A stretch of DNA of 64,000 nt from Bemisia tabaci (GCF_918797505.1 NC_092797.1:44862157-44926156); one strand, 5' to 3'. Numbered from the stretch's first letter, positions 30,714 through 41,915 are shown. Numbers and translations: made by a program. The notes: generated from the sequence alone by a model not told the origin.

Positions 30714-31423
30714 ATATCACCCAATCTTACGGAACTTTTGCCCCGACCGCGGAGAAGAATTCCTCTCTCTCCTGAAGAGGGCGCTGCAAGCCCGTATCCG
30801 GCGGAACCGGAAGATAATCATTCACCGGATATGGCTCATCGAGGGTGCCGCCGCAAAATATGCACAGCATTATTTTTTATACCCATCTCGACGCCTTGCC
30901 TTGCTCCATTAGGGTCAGCGGCAAACGGCCCGGAGTTCGAAGTTGAAGGGGCCTCCACCGAGGAGTCATATTCGAGGTGCCTCTGATTCTTTACCAGAAG
31001 ATTCGAGGCTCGTAAGAAATAAGAAAACGGGGCGAGGAGAAAATCATGAGCCGCGAAACTTTTTTCATTACCCACTTTATCTTGCGATTCGTGTCGGTGC
31101 GGCTTTGTTTTTGTTCGAGAGAGGGCGCGGCGGCTTTTTTTACGCGGACAAGGTGGTCGTGTTCCGAAAGTAGTTTTCCCGCTGAATATTTGAAAACTTT
31201 CCGGAAAACTATGCTCGGATGCTAGCCCTGGAAGTGTCCGAGCTCGAAATCCGCTCACGGAAGTTTTCACCTCGCGCTGGTTGCCTCCCCAACTTTTATC
31301 AGCCAACTTCGTGTATTTTATGAGGCTCCCCGCAATTAGACGTATCTTGGTGCTCAACCGTTTTACTCGTCATTAACCCACAAAACAAACAATGCTGAAC
31401 GAACATCCAGGATTTTTTGCTTT
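30714..31423. other. Unassigned, moderately GC-rich stretch
   Basis: A 173-codon minus ORF (30836-31357) is the longest in this part, but it is basic and low in hydrophobic blocks, without domain signs or splice context. I do not call it. It may contain regulatory sequence. Confidence 0.35.
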
Positions 31424-31657
31424 TAACCGAAAAAAAGAGGTGCTGTAGTAACATCCTGGATGTTAAAAAATGTGCGACAACTCTTGGATGTTGTCATTAC
31501 CACTCTGGCTGTTAAAGTAACATCCTAGGATGTTACTTTTACAACCTATCATGCTACATAAACCGCCAGAGTGTTAATAGCAACATCTAAGAGTTGTCGC
31601 TCATTTTTTTAACAACCGTAACATCGGGGATGTTACTACAGCATCTTTTTTTTCGGT
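31424..31657. mobile_element. Palindromic element Z
   Basis: The left arm CCGAAAAAAAGAGGTGCTGT, AGTAACATCCTGGATGTTAA, GACAACTCTTGGATGTTG is mirrored by AGCAACATCTAAGAGTTGTC, ACATCGGGGATGTTACTACA, GCATCTTTTTTTTCGG. An inner dyad AAAGTAACATCCTAGGATGTTACTTT sits in the centre. A CTGGCTGTTAATTCAACATCCTAGATGTTAA fragment recurs at 32232-32268. Confidence 0.75.
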
Positions 31658-31659
31658 AT

Positions 31660-31993
31660 GGTTATTTCTTAATCCCTTCCCTCCAACCTTTCATTGGGCG
31701 CCATCTGCGTCTTCTCCCAGGAGGAACCCAGTCAAGGACCTTCTTCAGCAACCTGTCTCCTGCCATTCTCTGGACATGACCATACCAGATGAGTTGTTTC
31801 GTCATAATGTCATGCACGATGGTCTGCTTGGCATCCATGATTTCCCGTACCGTCTCATTCCTGACGCGATCCTTTCTGGAAATACCAGCGGATCTACGCC
31901 AGAAGTCCATCTCCGTTGCCTCTAAAACCTCCCGGGTCCGCTGTTTCATCGGCCATACTTCACACCCGTAGGTTACTATGCTCTAGCGAAAAT
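31660..31993 (-). pseudogene. Non-LTR retrotransposon ORF2 C-terminus (LINE fragment)
   Basis: The minus-strand frame begins inside IVTYGCEVWPMKQRT and continues EATEMDFWRRSAGISRKDRV, then KQLIWYGHVQRMAGDRL, WVPPGRRRRWRPMKGWREGI and KK before a stop at 31669-31667. The YG.EVW, RR..GIS..DRVRNE and YGHVQRM...GRRRR.RP blocks are the usual end of LINE-type reverse transcriptase proteins. About 105 residues survive, the catalytic part is missing, and the 5' end is cut at about 31993. The short 3' tail AAATAACCATAC recurs near 32090-32105, so that sequence is another 3' end of the same LINE. Confidence 0.85.
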
Positions 31994-32306
31994 GTTAAGG
32001 TGCTCAATCCCCCAAGATTTGTGGTTTGAAAGAGAGCAGTGGAGGTTAGGAGTCGTAGAGCGCGAGGGAGTGCTGTAAAGCGACTTATATGTATGTATGG
32101 TTATTTCTTTTTGGTTCCATTATATTCGAAATCTGCACAGAAAGAGAGCAGAGACCCTGTCAGGGAGACTGTTAGGACCCCAAGGAATGTTAAAAATCTG
32201 TCCGACCGCTTGAGAATGCGAACACGAAAGCTCTGGCTGTTAATTCAACATCCTAGATGTTAATTCAGCAAAATTTTTGCCGCAAAGTGATGGGTCAGCT
32301 GCGCTG
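31994..32306. other. Unassigned stretch with a LINE 3' tail remnant
   Basis: ATGTATGTATGGTTATTTCTTTTTGG near 32088-32113 is the inverted form of the LINE tail seen at 31657-31672. A Z-element fragment lies at 32232-32268. No gene is supported. Confidence 0.4.
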
Positions 32307-32703
32307 GTCACAGAATCGTATTTTGATACTTGATTCTCTGAGATCAACTAAAAATAAGGAGTTCTGTCCTCCAGCACATTTCTATGTTTGATATTAACCG
32401 AGATATCGCGCTTTGAAAAATTCGGTTTATGACGTCATCCACCGCGGTTGTGACACCCATTGGTCTCCTCCACCTTGCTTTCATCCGAGTTTCACGTTGC
32501 GTAACCAGCGTTAATGTGTGTCTCCGTGACTGATGAAAGCAAGGTGGAAAAAACCAAGACTGTAATGGATGACGTCATAAACCGAAATTTTCAAAGCACG
32601 ATACCTCGGATAATATTGAACGTAGAAAGCTGCTGTTTAGACGGATCTTAATATTTTTAGCAAATGTACAAGACTCAAGGATCAAAACACGATTCTGTGA
32701 CCA
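32307..32703. mobile_element. 397-bp palindromic MITE
   Basis: The ends TGGTCACAGAATCGTATTTT then GATACTTGA are inverted at TCAAGGATCAAAACACGATT then CTGTGACCA. The inner arms TCGGTTTATGACGTCATCCA / TGGATGACGTCATAAACCGA and CCACCTTGCTTTCAT / ATGAAAGCAAGGTGG continue the symmetry almost to the centre. TGACGTCA inside each inner arm is a CRE-like palindrome. No target duplication could be fixed. Confidence 0.8.
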
Positions 32704-32985
32704 ATGCAACCGACTCATCTAGAATCAGAAAGTTTTTTTACCATCCTCTTTGATCATGCTAAAATGATCATAATTAAGATTTTGAATGGATTACGGCCGT
32801 TTCAGCATAGTGTGGAAATTCAAAACCCCCATCTCTCCATCCTTTTAATGGGGTGCAAAATGTCTGAAGTGCGATCTTTTCCCTTTCATACACGTAAAAA
32901 ACGGCTTCCTGTGAGTTCATTCAGCATCAAAAATTCAAAATCACTAAAAGAGGATTACGATCGTTAAGCATCAGCACCTCTTTGA

Positions 32986-33147
32986 CAGAGGCGGATCCAG
33001 CAATTTGGCAACACCGGATCCTCTCCATTTAAACCCATGCTGAACAATCGACTCTCGTCGGAGCACCTGGCCCCTCCAAGAATCGATACATTTCCACGCG
33101 TTTAAATGGAGAAAAAACAATGTTGCCAATTTACTGGACCCGCCAAT
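32986..33147. mobile_element. Family E hAT-like MITE, copy 2
   Basis: The ends are CAGAGGCGGATCCAGCAATT and TTTACTGGACCCGCCAATG. The flanks CTCTTTGA / CTCTTTAA form an 8-bp duplication with one mismatch. It is the best-preserved E copy at its left end. Confidence 0.88.
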
Positions 33148-34391
33148 GCTCTTTAAATACATTTTCAACTTATCGAGTCTCACCGTCGACACTTTTCACG
33201 CACATTAATTCATATTTCCCCGACATTATTGCATAATCCACGCGATAGTCCCGAGGGAACGTCGTCTTAGGTCGACCTCTCCCAGTAGCCGTAGATTCCT
33301 TTTTTCATGACAGACATTACGCGGGTCCCCAGGGAATGAGCGAGTTAGTTCTTTTTGTTAAATGAGCTCCAAGCGAAAAAGTCATGAATGCTTGCAGTGT
33401 AGCGGCGCAGCGGGAGCACACAACTAACAATAAGTTCTAATTAAAGTTGAAGTATTTGCATAGGAAATGTGCGTTCCATCGCCGAGGGGTATGGCTCATG
33501 CCAGGGACCAGGCAACCTTTGCAGCGTTGCCGAATGGATCCATTCGGGTTATATTAATGGGGTTAGAGGCATAATCAAACCGATTTTTTTATGAGAAATG
33601 TAAACAGGGTATGTTAGGGTTAAACCGCCACACTGCAGAATCGTGTTTTATAGGTTCAAATGGGACTCATTTCATACATAAACGTTTCGCACGTACCCCG
33701 AGTCACAGCAGCCGCTCTCCCATATTTTTTGAAAAATTATTTTTCTCGCTGATTTTTGAAGGTCATGGACCAAACCGCATGAAAAATGAATATCATAAAT
33801 ATTTTTGAGCGGTGAATTCATCCATAAAAATATTGAAATCTCAAGCCAGAGAGGGATTTCAGGAGGTATAAGGGGGACCAAGATTACCCGATAGATCACA
33901 ACCCCCTTATGTATGTTCAGGTGCATATACATTGACTGAAAATGCATGCAAACACAAACGCTCTCACGCCAAACTTGTCCAGTTTGTTGGTTTGTTTTTT
34001 CCCCCATTCAGTTTTTGATAACCTCGAAATTTTCTATTTACGGCGATGGAGATGTCTCAAAAATGGCATATTTCCGTACTTTATTTCCAAAATTACCGGG
34101 AGGAGGTATGGTCTCATCGATCCTACTTCCGCTCTTTGCAGTGAATATTTAGAAAATTGCGTAATTGCTGGATGTTGGCACGGAAAACGCGCAAATCTCT
34201 TTTAAATGTTGAGGCCACGTGTTTGTCTGTATCACACCTTATCTCTCTAGTCATCAGGAACTTTTGAACATTATCAGTTTTCTATCTATGACATTCGTCT
34301 TCGTCGTAGCTAAAATTATCACCAAATAGTCACACGTCGTTCAATGCTCTGTGGTACTGTGAAGTTTCTCGTGAACTCTTAAACTTTTTTA
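33148..34391. other. Region upstream of LIPT2
   Basis: No repeat family or other gene recognised. The last few hundred bases before 34392 should contain the LIPT2 promoter and 5' UTR, but I see no clear TATA box or initiator. The 33672-34007 and 33942-34205 ORFs have no recognisable features. Confidence 0.4.
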
Positions 34392-35081
34392 ATGATGGTT
34401 AAAAAACCCCGGAAAGTTATCCTTCACGAGCTTGGCCGATTGGGATACATGGAAAGTTTCGCGAAGCAGCAAAGTGCAGAGAAAGCTTTGAAGGAAATCA
34501 CTCAAGATAAAGAAGATAACCCGCCTTATCATGGATCACTATTTCTCGTTGAGCATAATCCAATCTACACTACCGGTGTTAGGGAACACGGATATGACGA
34601 AAAATTTGCAGAGAGGCTGAAGGGATTGAATGCAGAATTTTACAAATCGAACAGAGGAGGGCTAATCACTTTTCATGGACCAGGCCAACTTGTGGCATAT
34701 CCTATCATCTACTTAAAATATTTTAATCTAAATGTGGGAACATACGTTGATTGTTTAGAGTCTACAATTATCAAATTATGTGAACTGTATGGACTGAAAG
34801 CATACACTTGCGAACACACAGGTGTGTGGGTCAATGATAGTAAAATTTGTGCCCTTGGTGTGCGTTGTAGTAAGTTTGTAACAACGCACGGATTGGCCTT
34901 GAACTGTAACACGGACTTAAATTGGTTCTCGCACATCGTTCCCTGCGGTATAGGAGGCAAAGGTGTAACCTCATTGTCCAAAGAGTTAGGTAGGAATGTC
35001 ACTATTCAGGAAGTGACACCTTTATTTTTAAAATGTTTTGGAGAGGTTTTCGGTGCTGAGTTTGAAACGGCCAAAGAGTAG
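34392..35081 (+). CDS. LIPT2: Octanoyl-[acyl-carrier-protein]:protein octanoyltransferase, LIPT2/LipB family
   Basis: The enzyme transfers octanoate from acyl-carrier protein to the lipoyl domains of mitochondrial proteins (glycine cleavage H protein and 2-oxoacid dehydrogenases), the first step of protein lipoylation. The 229-residue frame matches the family's usual length. Visible landmarks are HNPIYTTG at 55-62, NRGGLITFHGPGQLVAYPII at 87-106, GVWV.....ICALGVR at 144-158 with the conserved catalytic-site Lys151, THGLALN at 165-171, and HIVPCGI at 181-187 with the acyl-accepting Cys185. A basic N-terminus (MMVKKPRKV) is short for a mitochondrial signal. The gene is intronless, with tandem ATGs at the start, and the frame is intact. 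The downstream sequence is AT-rich and a polyadenylation signal was not obvious within 600 bp. The family call is firm. Only the precise start (Met1 or Met2) is open. Confidence 0.95.
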   Translation: MMVKKPRKVILHELGRLGYMESFAKQQSAEKALKEITQDKEDNPPYHGSLFLVEHNPIYTTGVREHGYDEKFAERLKGLNAEFYKSNRGGLITFHGPGQLVAYPIIYLKYFNLNVGTYVDCLESTIIKLCELYGLKAYTCEHTGVWVNDSKICALGVRCSKFVTTHGLALNCNTDLNWFSHIVPCGIGGKGVTSLSKELGRNVTIQEVTPLFLKCFGEVFGAEFETAKE

Positions 35082-35698
35082 GTTGCTAGTTTTTGAACTG
35101 TCCTACTCTGGGGCATGCAATCCAGCACCTTTCCCAAAAAAATAGAGAGGAAAAATGCCAAATTCTTCAAAAATTCTGAAAATTGTTCTATAGAGACATC
35201 ATCAAACATTTGAAGGAAGTCAAACAATGTTAACTTGAAGGACACATATAATAATTGCACCCAAAAAAGCAACGCGACTATTTGGCTCAAGGACCAGTAA
35301 ACCTTAATGAAGTACGCCTTTTGTATAACTTTCAAGTATACTTTTTCAAAAGCATATTTTTGAAACCCAAAAGTATTGATGAATAGGTAGTTAGTTCTAC
35401 GACCTCTCATGGTCAGCTACACTTTGAATCAGATAATAATATTCACTTAAAACAAACGGAAGAGAGATGGTGATAATGTCATCACGTGATAACACGTTTT
35501 CAATCAACATGCCAAGTAGCATTTAAATGATTTTCAAGACAAAGTTTTTGACATACCAGCATTCCTTGACCTTCAATGTAGAATTTCGTACTGTAGCATT
35601 CTCATCAATTCAATAATTTAAATACAAGTCATCTACGTGAATTTGCCTGAATTTTTAATATCACCCCTTATCATGTTAACTATGTAGTCAGGGCCGGA
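35082..35698. other. 3' flank of LIPT2
   Basis: AT-rich sequence expected to hold the LIPT2 3' UTR. No canonical AATAAA was found before the S element. A minus ORF (35006-35410) overlaps the gene's end and is judged a shadow. Confidence 0.35.
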
Positions 35699-36101
35699 TT
35701 TACGTTTTTGGCGCCCTGTGCAGAAATTTTCGAGGCGCCCCCCTCGCACGTCCCCTCCCTTGCCCGCGTATTTCCCAACCCGACGGTCTACTGCGTGATA
35801 ACTCTAACTAAATACGAATTTTTCGAGTGAATGAATGATTCTGGGGCAGAAACCAAAACCAGGTACCTGTTCCTATTACTGTTAACTACGAAACTAAGAG
35901 AAAGTTTGACCCTTAAAGTCTAAGGTCTGGTCTTTTAAAAGTTGGAACGCAATACGATCAATCAGCAATCAGAGTTTCTGAACTTTCGACGCAATTCTCA
36001 ATATTTTGCAGAGTTTGGAAAAAAAACCCAAAATTTGGCGCCCCTCAAAATCTGGCGCCCTGTGCAGCTGCACCGATGCACCATAGGTAAATCCTGCCCT
36101 G
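35699..36101. mobile_element. Family S hAT-like element, 403 bp
   Basis: The ends are CAGGGCCGGATTTACGTTTT and GGTAAATCCTGCCCTG. GGCGCCCTGTGCAG occurs in direct orientation near both ends and GGCGCCCC repeats inside. The flanks TATGTAGT / TATGTAGC form an 8-bp duplication with one mismatch. CAGGG(C)CGGATTTA ends of this kind are common among animal hAT-type non-autonomous elements. Confidence 0.85.
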
Positions 36102-37635
36102 TATGTAGCACGTAAGGTCTCCCTAAAGAAAAAGACTGATTAAAGAACGACTATGCATACAACCCCATACTTCGTATAAAGCGCGCCCCATGCGAGGACT
36201 CGGCGAAGCTGCAGGTGAAACAAATTAAAATCAAGGGTTGTTTGGAACCGATACAAGCCTTTTGTCGAGGTGAGACCCGCAGCGAATTAGGTTGTTGAGA
36301 GACGGAAAATAGCTCGGGGATCCGTTGTAACTGCAATCTCGGAGCAGACACTTACGTTCTCGTTTGCAGTTTTCGCCCGCATTGTTTGCGAGCGGAACTT
36401 TAACTCCCTTAAGCGCGACGTGCTTCCAACGCGAGTCAGGCTCTGACAAAGCTGATGCGTTAGCCTGATGAGCCGAAATTCGTTCCGGGATCCATTCTCT
36501 GCCTTCGCGAACGGATATACAGCAATAGTGCAATCACTTTCCAAACGCTGCAGCAATGCTTATTCACACGGGGGAAAATATCACGCCTGATTGAAAAGCT
36601 CTCTCTTTTTTCTTCATTATGAAGCCCGCAGAATCATGAAAGCATCCCTGGTAAAAATTGGCTGTATACATTAGTATATGTATTTTGGAACATAATGAAG
36701 CGTAGCTATAGGATTTGTTATATCCTGCATATAGATGGCTAAAGTGAGAAACTACTTATCTCCGTTTGAGACATCGCAGACTTCCTGTCATACTTTATCT
36801 ATATTCCGTGAAAAATTTGTATCCTTACTTCCTTATAAATTTTCTTGATTTTTCCATTCTTTCAGCAGAAAATTCCGTATAAATTTCAAGCTGCATGTAC
36901 GGTTGGTTTGTTTCTCTCTGAAAAATCTAATGTGGACGTAAATTTGGTCGATAGGGCAACTATGTGAAACTAGCCGCCCAGGTCTAAGCGGCCCCCCTCA
37001 ATACACATCTGTCATGGCGTCCTAACACAAAGTCGATCCTCTTCTTATCTTCCTTCCTTTTCTCAATGGAATCATGGCCACATCAAAAGTATTAACACAA
37101 ATTTTGAAACATTGCAATGTAGAAACGTGATTTTGCAATTTGGCCAGCAATATCCCGGCCATTGATTTTTTACTGTCCTCATGCATAGCTTACTTCCCCG
37201 GGCAATGGTAGATCCTGCAGCCTTTCTATGGGCGCAATAATAAATCATATAGCCGGACCATGACGAGAATAAGAAATCCTTTAGCCGGGCTATCCGAGCT
37301 GTAAAAAATTCCATAGTCGAGTTATTAAGTTTTAAAATTTTATTGCCCAGCCGACTTTTGCTAGGTATGTTTGATCCAAAAATTACTGAAGCGTTCTTTG
37401 ACAAAACCAGGATATTACGGTGTAAAAAAAGTTCAACAGAAGTTAATTCGGTAGTTCAGTACACGTGAATCCGATTCCTAAAACCGAACTTTTCGGTTCG
37501 CGTCAAAAAATCGGTTCGCTAACACTGTGTCAGACTGACTTCGGTTAAGGTGACTGCAATTGTCACTAATGCAGAATGAGACATACATTTTGGCAGAATT
37601 CGAAAATGGCGAAGGCTGATGTTTGTGTCAAAAGG
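36102..37635. repeat. Stretch with family T and family O fragments
   Basis: 36735-36850 holds a T block (AAACTACTTATCTCCGTTTG, AGACATCGCAGACTTCCTGT, CATACTTTAT). 37200-37345 holds O motifs (ATAGCCGGACCATG, TTAGCCGGGCTATCC). 36231-36556 is CpG-richer with overlapping minus ORFs of no known type. No gene is supported. Confidence 0.45.
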
Positions 37636-37752
37636 CGAAGATTTTTTTTTTTTTTTAAAAATACTTTTCAAAACTTGTCGAGAAATTTGTATCTTATAAA
37701 AAATACTTTACCAACGTCTAAGGGTCATGCGCTGTTTTTCCTCAGCACGGCA
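37636..37752. mobile_element. Family A right-half fragment
   Basis: Interior-like AT-rich sequence leads to ACCAACGTCTAAGGGTCATG, CGCTGTTTTTCCTCAGCACG, GCAG. The left half is missing and a run of about 15 T lies at 37641-37656. Confidence 0.65.
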
Positions 37753-38051
37753 GAAAATCCCTCACGCTTTGACGAAAGACTCCATGCCTTGACCGCAAAA
37801 CCGACCACATTGCTCATGCAAGAACTCCAGCGGCCTGCAGCTCTGGTGGTCTGAAACACCGCTTAACAATGCAGGCTTACGCGCTAATTAATGAGAGACA
37901 ACATCCATCACATTGCCTACAGTTTTTACGCCTAGCTCCTCGTATTCCACTCTGTTTTAGGCGGCTTATCTGAGCTTTGGCAACGAGGCGGCATTAGGCG
38001 GGTATACATGCACGCGGCTCAGCCTGTTTGCCGCTTAGGCGGAGGCGAGTT

Positions 38052-38173
38052 CTGCCGTGTCACGGAAAAGAGCAGTAAGTTCATTTTGGGATGAGTCTCC
38101 AGACACCTAAGAACATGTACTAATCGCGGCTCATACGTAAATGAACTTACTGCTCTTTTCCGTAACACGGCTG
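38052..38173. mobile_element. Family Q short MITE
   Basis: CTGCCGTGTCACGGAAAAGA, GCAGTAAGTTCATTTT is inverted at AAATGAACTTACTGCTCTTT, TCCGTAACACGGCTG. The arms are 35 bp and the whole is 122 bp. Its CTGCCGTG end resembles family A's first bases but the rest differs. Confidence 0.8.
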
Positions 38174-38337
38174 AATTGGTGGCACGAGTCGTCCAAATGA
38201 GCGCATACTGGCATAAGAGGCTAAATACAAATCCACGTTAATTGGTATTGGTCGTTCGACCGTGGCGCGGCCGATATCGTCGTAAAGTCGATCGATGTTG
38301 CGAGGTTAACTTTGATTTCCAACGGAGTAGGGATTAG

Positions 38338-38830
38338 AGACAATATATCGGTGACCAAAGTGCAAAACCACTTATCTTAATTGCAGCGTTTCAAAATTTT
38401 CACTCCTCTTTTGTTTTTTCCAAGAGGAACATGCCGCATTTTTGCAACTTTTTTATATGAAATATTCTGCTACCAGAGAAGAAACTTCGAGGAAGCACTC
38501 AAGCAATTACATCATTGGTTAATTTAAAAAATAAAAATAAAAAAAAATTAATAGTAAATAAATTTGTAAAGTATGACAGGAAGTCTGTAATATCGCAAAC
38601 GGAGATACGTGGTTTCACGCTTTGGTCGTCGATGTATCGATGCCCAAATTGCAAAACCTCTTATCTCCGGTTGCGACATTGCAGACTTCCTGGCATACTT
38701 TATTTTTCCTCGGGAAAACTTTTTCAACGTAATATCTTAAAAACTTCCTTGATTTAGTTAGAAAAATTTGGAAACCCCGCAATGGAGGTGCGTGGTTTTG
38801 CACTTTATCGATATTGTAGAGACCTCGCAT
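38338..38830. repeat. Family T block in inverted arrangement
   Basis: GTATGACAGGAAGTCTGTAA, TATCGCAAACGGAGATACGT (38570-38610) is the inverse of TCTTATCTCCGGTTGCGACA, TTGCAGACTTCCTGGCATAC (38658-38697), around a GATGTATCGATGCC centre. Further T pieces flank it (38350-38380, 38780-38815). It is the most complete T unit in the window. Confidence 0.65.
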
Positions 38831-39015
38831 CTAAGCAATGAAATCGGCTGAGGTAAAATTGAAATTCGGAGATCATAACGCTATTTTTCGCCTTATGATG
38901 TTTGTTAAGCAACCTGTTGAACAAAAAATCAAATAAATGCCCAATGCCGACTGATAGAGGTCGTGTCAAGCACTTTCCTAGGCGAGATTTTGCAAATTAG
39001 GCAAGCCCCAACCCA

Positions 39016-39235
39016 ACGCTCAACTCTTGGGTCATCAGTTATCATAAAGCGAGTCTGAGCGATGATTTCTACAGGTAATGTTCATGCAATTACAACCAAT
39101 TGTACCAAACCGATTTGAATTATAACCAATTGCAATTGTAAATTTTTGCTAGCTTCATCCCAATTGCTCAACTCTTTGGTTATCAGTCATAAAGCGAGTC
39201 AAAGAGATGATTTCACAGGTTACTTTCATGCTTGG
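39016..39235. repeat. Direct duplication of about 65 bp
   Basis: CTCAACTCTTGGGTCATCAG, AAAGCGAGTCTGAGCGATGATTTC, ACAGGTAATGTTCATGC (39019-39090) recurs as CTCAACTCTTTGGTTATCAG, AAAGCGAGTCAAAGAGATGATTTC, ACAGGTTACTTTCATGC (39167-39231). The period is about 145 bp, and ACCAATTG motifs lie between the copies. Confidence 0.7.
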
Positions 39236-40859
39236 GAGTATACTGAGGCAGCCTATTTGGCGGTTTAGTTGGGCCTCTTAATTTGCGGGAGGATTAGTGT
39301 TGTTTTATTTGCTATGTTTTATTTCTCTTGTAATGCAATAAATTTTGATATAAAAAAGAAAAACAAATTCTATCTTTTTCAGGAAGGACAGGGAGGGGTC
39401 TTCGATATCATTACATTTCTGTTTATTTTTCAAATACCTACGCTTTTTGTGTTACAGAGAAATAGGAGACCTCGAGGAAGTTTGGCGCCCCTGGAATTTG
39501 CCCCCCCCCCCCCCCTCAAGAGTGCGTATTTTTTGGACACAATGCATAAAATAAGCAGAACCTGTCGAGAGGGTAGAGGTGTGTTCGCTTCGAAGAGACC
39601 GCGTTTTGGGAAACAGCGCGGAAAGTAAGTGATCTCTTTTAATCTCACCACAATATCTCACTGTTCCAGCAACTGAAAATTCATCATGCTCTATTAATTG
39701 TACTTTTTATTTATTTTTTTTTTTTTATTTAATGGTTTGGCGATCCGTTCCGTAGATTATTGTATCAGATGCGAATTACATACACAAATATAGCTTGTTT
39801 CAAGCAACGGAGTGCAGAGGTATGGATCAAAATGATTGACATATTTAAAAGCTCAGTATTCACGTATCACAGGCGGTGAGTTTTTGTGAAACGAAATAAT
39901 GTAATCGAACTTGAAGCATTTATTAAACTTGCATGATTCGTCATATTAATGAAGTTTGATTAATCTTACTTGCTTCGACCCATTATGTAAATGTATGGTA
40001 GAGGACGAGTGATGAATGAACAAGTTTTCGCTAAACTGAGGACAAAGCAGCAGCATGAGCTGTTTGCACATACGCTTGCACAAGGTTGCGATACGATTGC
40101 GCGAATGCCCCTTTTTTACCTTTTTGGAGATGCATGGGATTACGCGAATTTTTCTGGTACTGATACATCACATGTTAGCGCGAATATTCCATATTCAACG
40201 AGGAAGCGTCAATTTGTGCGACCTTGTTAGTTTGTGGTAGATAACTACATTGCGGAAGACTGTTCATTTTAACCCTACTTACGGGCATGTCTCAATTCGA
40301 TGGATAGCCCTTGTAGCAAAAATAGCCTAGAGAGCTTTCATAGACGTTTAAAAAGTTAACCAGCGGCCTGTGATCACTACGTGGCCGCCTACCACTGAAA
40401 AAACTGCACGTAAAAAATCGGAAAACAACCCTCCTGTATAGAGATGAATTTTTTTTCGTTTTTTTTTTTCCATTTTTAACTAAAGAAAAGTAAATTACAG
40501 AGATTGTAGAGATGAGTGGATTCAAAAACCCGACGGGTGCACCCGAAAGAAAGCATATTTTTAGCTCTAATTGCAACGTTATGCACCATTTATAAGTTTT
40601 ATGTGTAATAAATGTTTTTAAAAAGCTACTCACAGGTCTTCTGAAAAGTTTCCGCGAATTTATCTGAATGATCTCAAATAAAAGTATCGGAAATTTCGAC
40701 GCGATATTTTTGTTCGCTCTATTTTCTTTTAATATAACAAAAAAAAAAAAAAAAAATTAAATATCATCAAATTTTCTTAATTGTTACAATGAGGATACAT
40801 AGATTCCCTTTAATCATGGTAAACACTGGAGCAGAAAGTCAAGAATGATAAAACGCAGT
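39236..40859. other. Unassigned stretch
   Basis: It contains a C-run near 39500 in GCGCCCCTGGAATTTGCCCC context (family S-like) and T/A runs near 39710 and 40740. Small ORFs here show no recognisable domains. Confidence 0.35.
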
Positions 40860-41095
40860 CCTACAGTATTCATACAGTCTTGTAGGCTCTAACATACGTT
40901 TCTCGCCAACTGACCGGCTACAGTGCGTTTGGCGCAATGCGAGAAGTATTCATGCAGTCTTGTAGGCGCTAATATGGGCTGTGCGAACTTTGCGTCGACC
41001 GCACTGTTTGGCGCAATGCGTGAAGTATCCCTAAAGTCTTGCAGGCGCTAATATACGTTTAACGCCGTTCGCACTGTGTTTGGCGCTATTATTCG
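40860..41095. repeat. Family N-related direct repeats
   Basis: About three units recur: GTCTTGTAGGCTCTAACATACG, GTCTTGTAGGCGCTAATATGGG and GTCTTGCAGGCGCTAATATACG. Each is preceded by (T/C)TTGGCGCAATGCG(A/T)GAAGTAT from the second unit on, with a period of about 105 bp. The same motif is palindromic in N copies at 22382 and 56926. Here it is in direct orientation. Confidence 0.65.
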
Positions 41096-41144
41096 AACTC
41101 GCGTTAGAATAATCGCAGCATCGAATATTAAAGCTTTAAAGGCC

Positions 41145-41290
41145 TATGTTGTGTGTCAACGCCGTATGAGCATTCTAACGTTGCCTCGTTTCTTTTTCGA
41201 TATAAAATAAGTATTTTTTTATCCCACAAATATATGTTCCTTCTATATTCTCTTTTAAGCATTTTGATTAAGGATTTTTTCAGCCGCTTA
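41145..41290. mobile_element. Family A left-half fragment
   Basis: TCAACGCCGTATGAGCATTC, TAACGTTGCC and interior AT-rich sequence are present. No right terminus follows. Confidence 0.55.
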
Positions 41291-41915
41291 AACGGGCCTG
41301 TTGCAAAATTTTGGTAGAGCAAAAATAAGATCTGTTTCCATCCGGAAATGTCTAAATGTCTCAAAAATTACGATGAGCTCATTGGTAAAGTTTGGAATGT
41401 ACTCCTAACTTTACTAGCTGCTAAGAAATTCTGCAGTTTCTTGAGCTTCCCGCTTCAAAATGATACCAATGCACTTGCTAAAATTTCGTTAGAGGAGTCG
41501 TTCCATTCACCCTCTCCCAATAGCAACAGCCAACGTAGCCGATGCTTCCGCGCGTAGAACGCCATCGGGAGCGAAAGGTCAACCAAAGCTGATTTTTATC
41601 AACGCGAAGAAATCGTGAATGTAAACACGTTGAGTTGTTAACAACAAATGGTTAGAATCTCGTCCAGGCACATGTGTTATGGCGGATTGGTGTCGGCCAT
41701 GTTGAATATTGTGTAGTTTCCTAGTGCACAGGGGTTGGATAAAACGGCACCTGTAACGCAATGCCCATCTGTGTCGTAGTATCGTTTTTAAAACGTTGAG
41801 CTTCAAAAAAAAAAAAAACCGCGACCCAACGCGACCAAAAGCGCTCTTCTGAAACAATTGAATATTTGTGTTTCTACGGCGAAGAAGAGGATAATTCTAG
41901 GGTAATCCCTCGCTT
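41291..41915. other. Unassigned stretch
   Basis: No gene or terminal repeat recognised. A 92-codon minus ORF at 41579-41857 has a poly-Phe stretch from the A14 run at 41806 and is not convincing. Confidence 0.3.

Noticed and set aside
30836..31357. 173-codon minus-strand ORF
   Set aside because: Basic composition, no domain, no signal peptide or splice context, and an overlapping ORF on the other strand. Expected by chance in GC-richer DNA.
35006..35410. 134-codon minus-strand ORF overlapping the end of LIPT2
   Set aside because: Antisense shadow into the gene's 3' flank, with no recognisable family.
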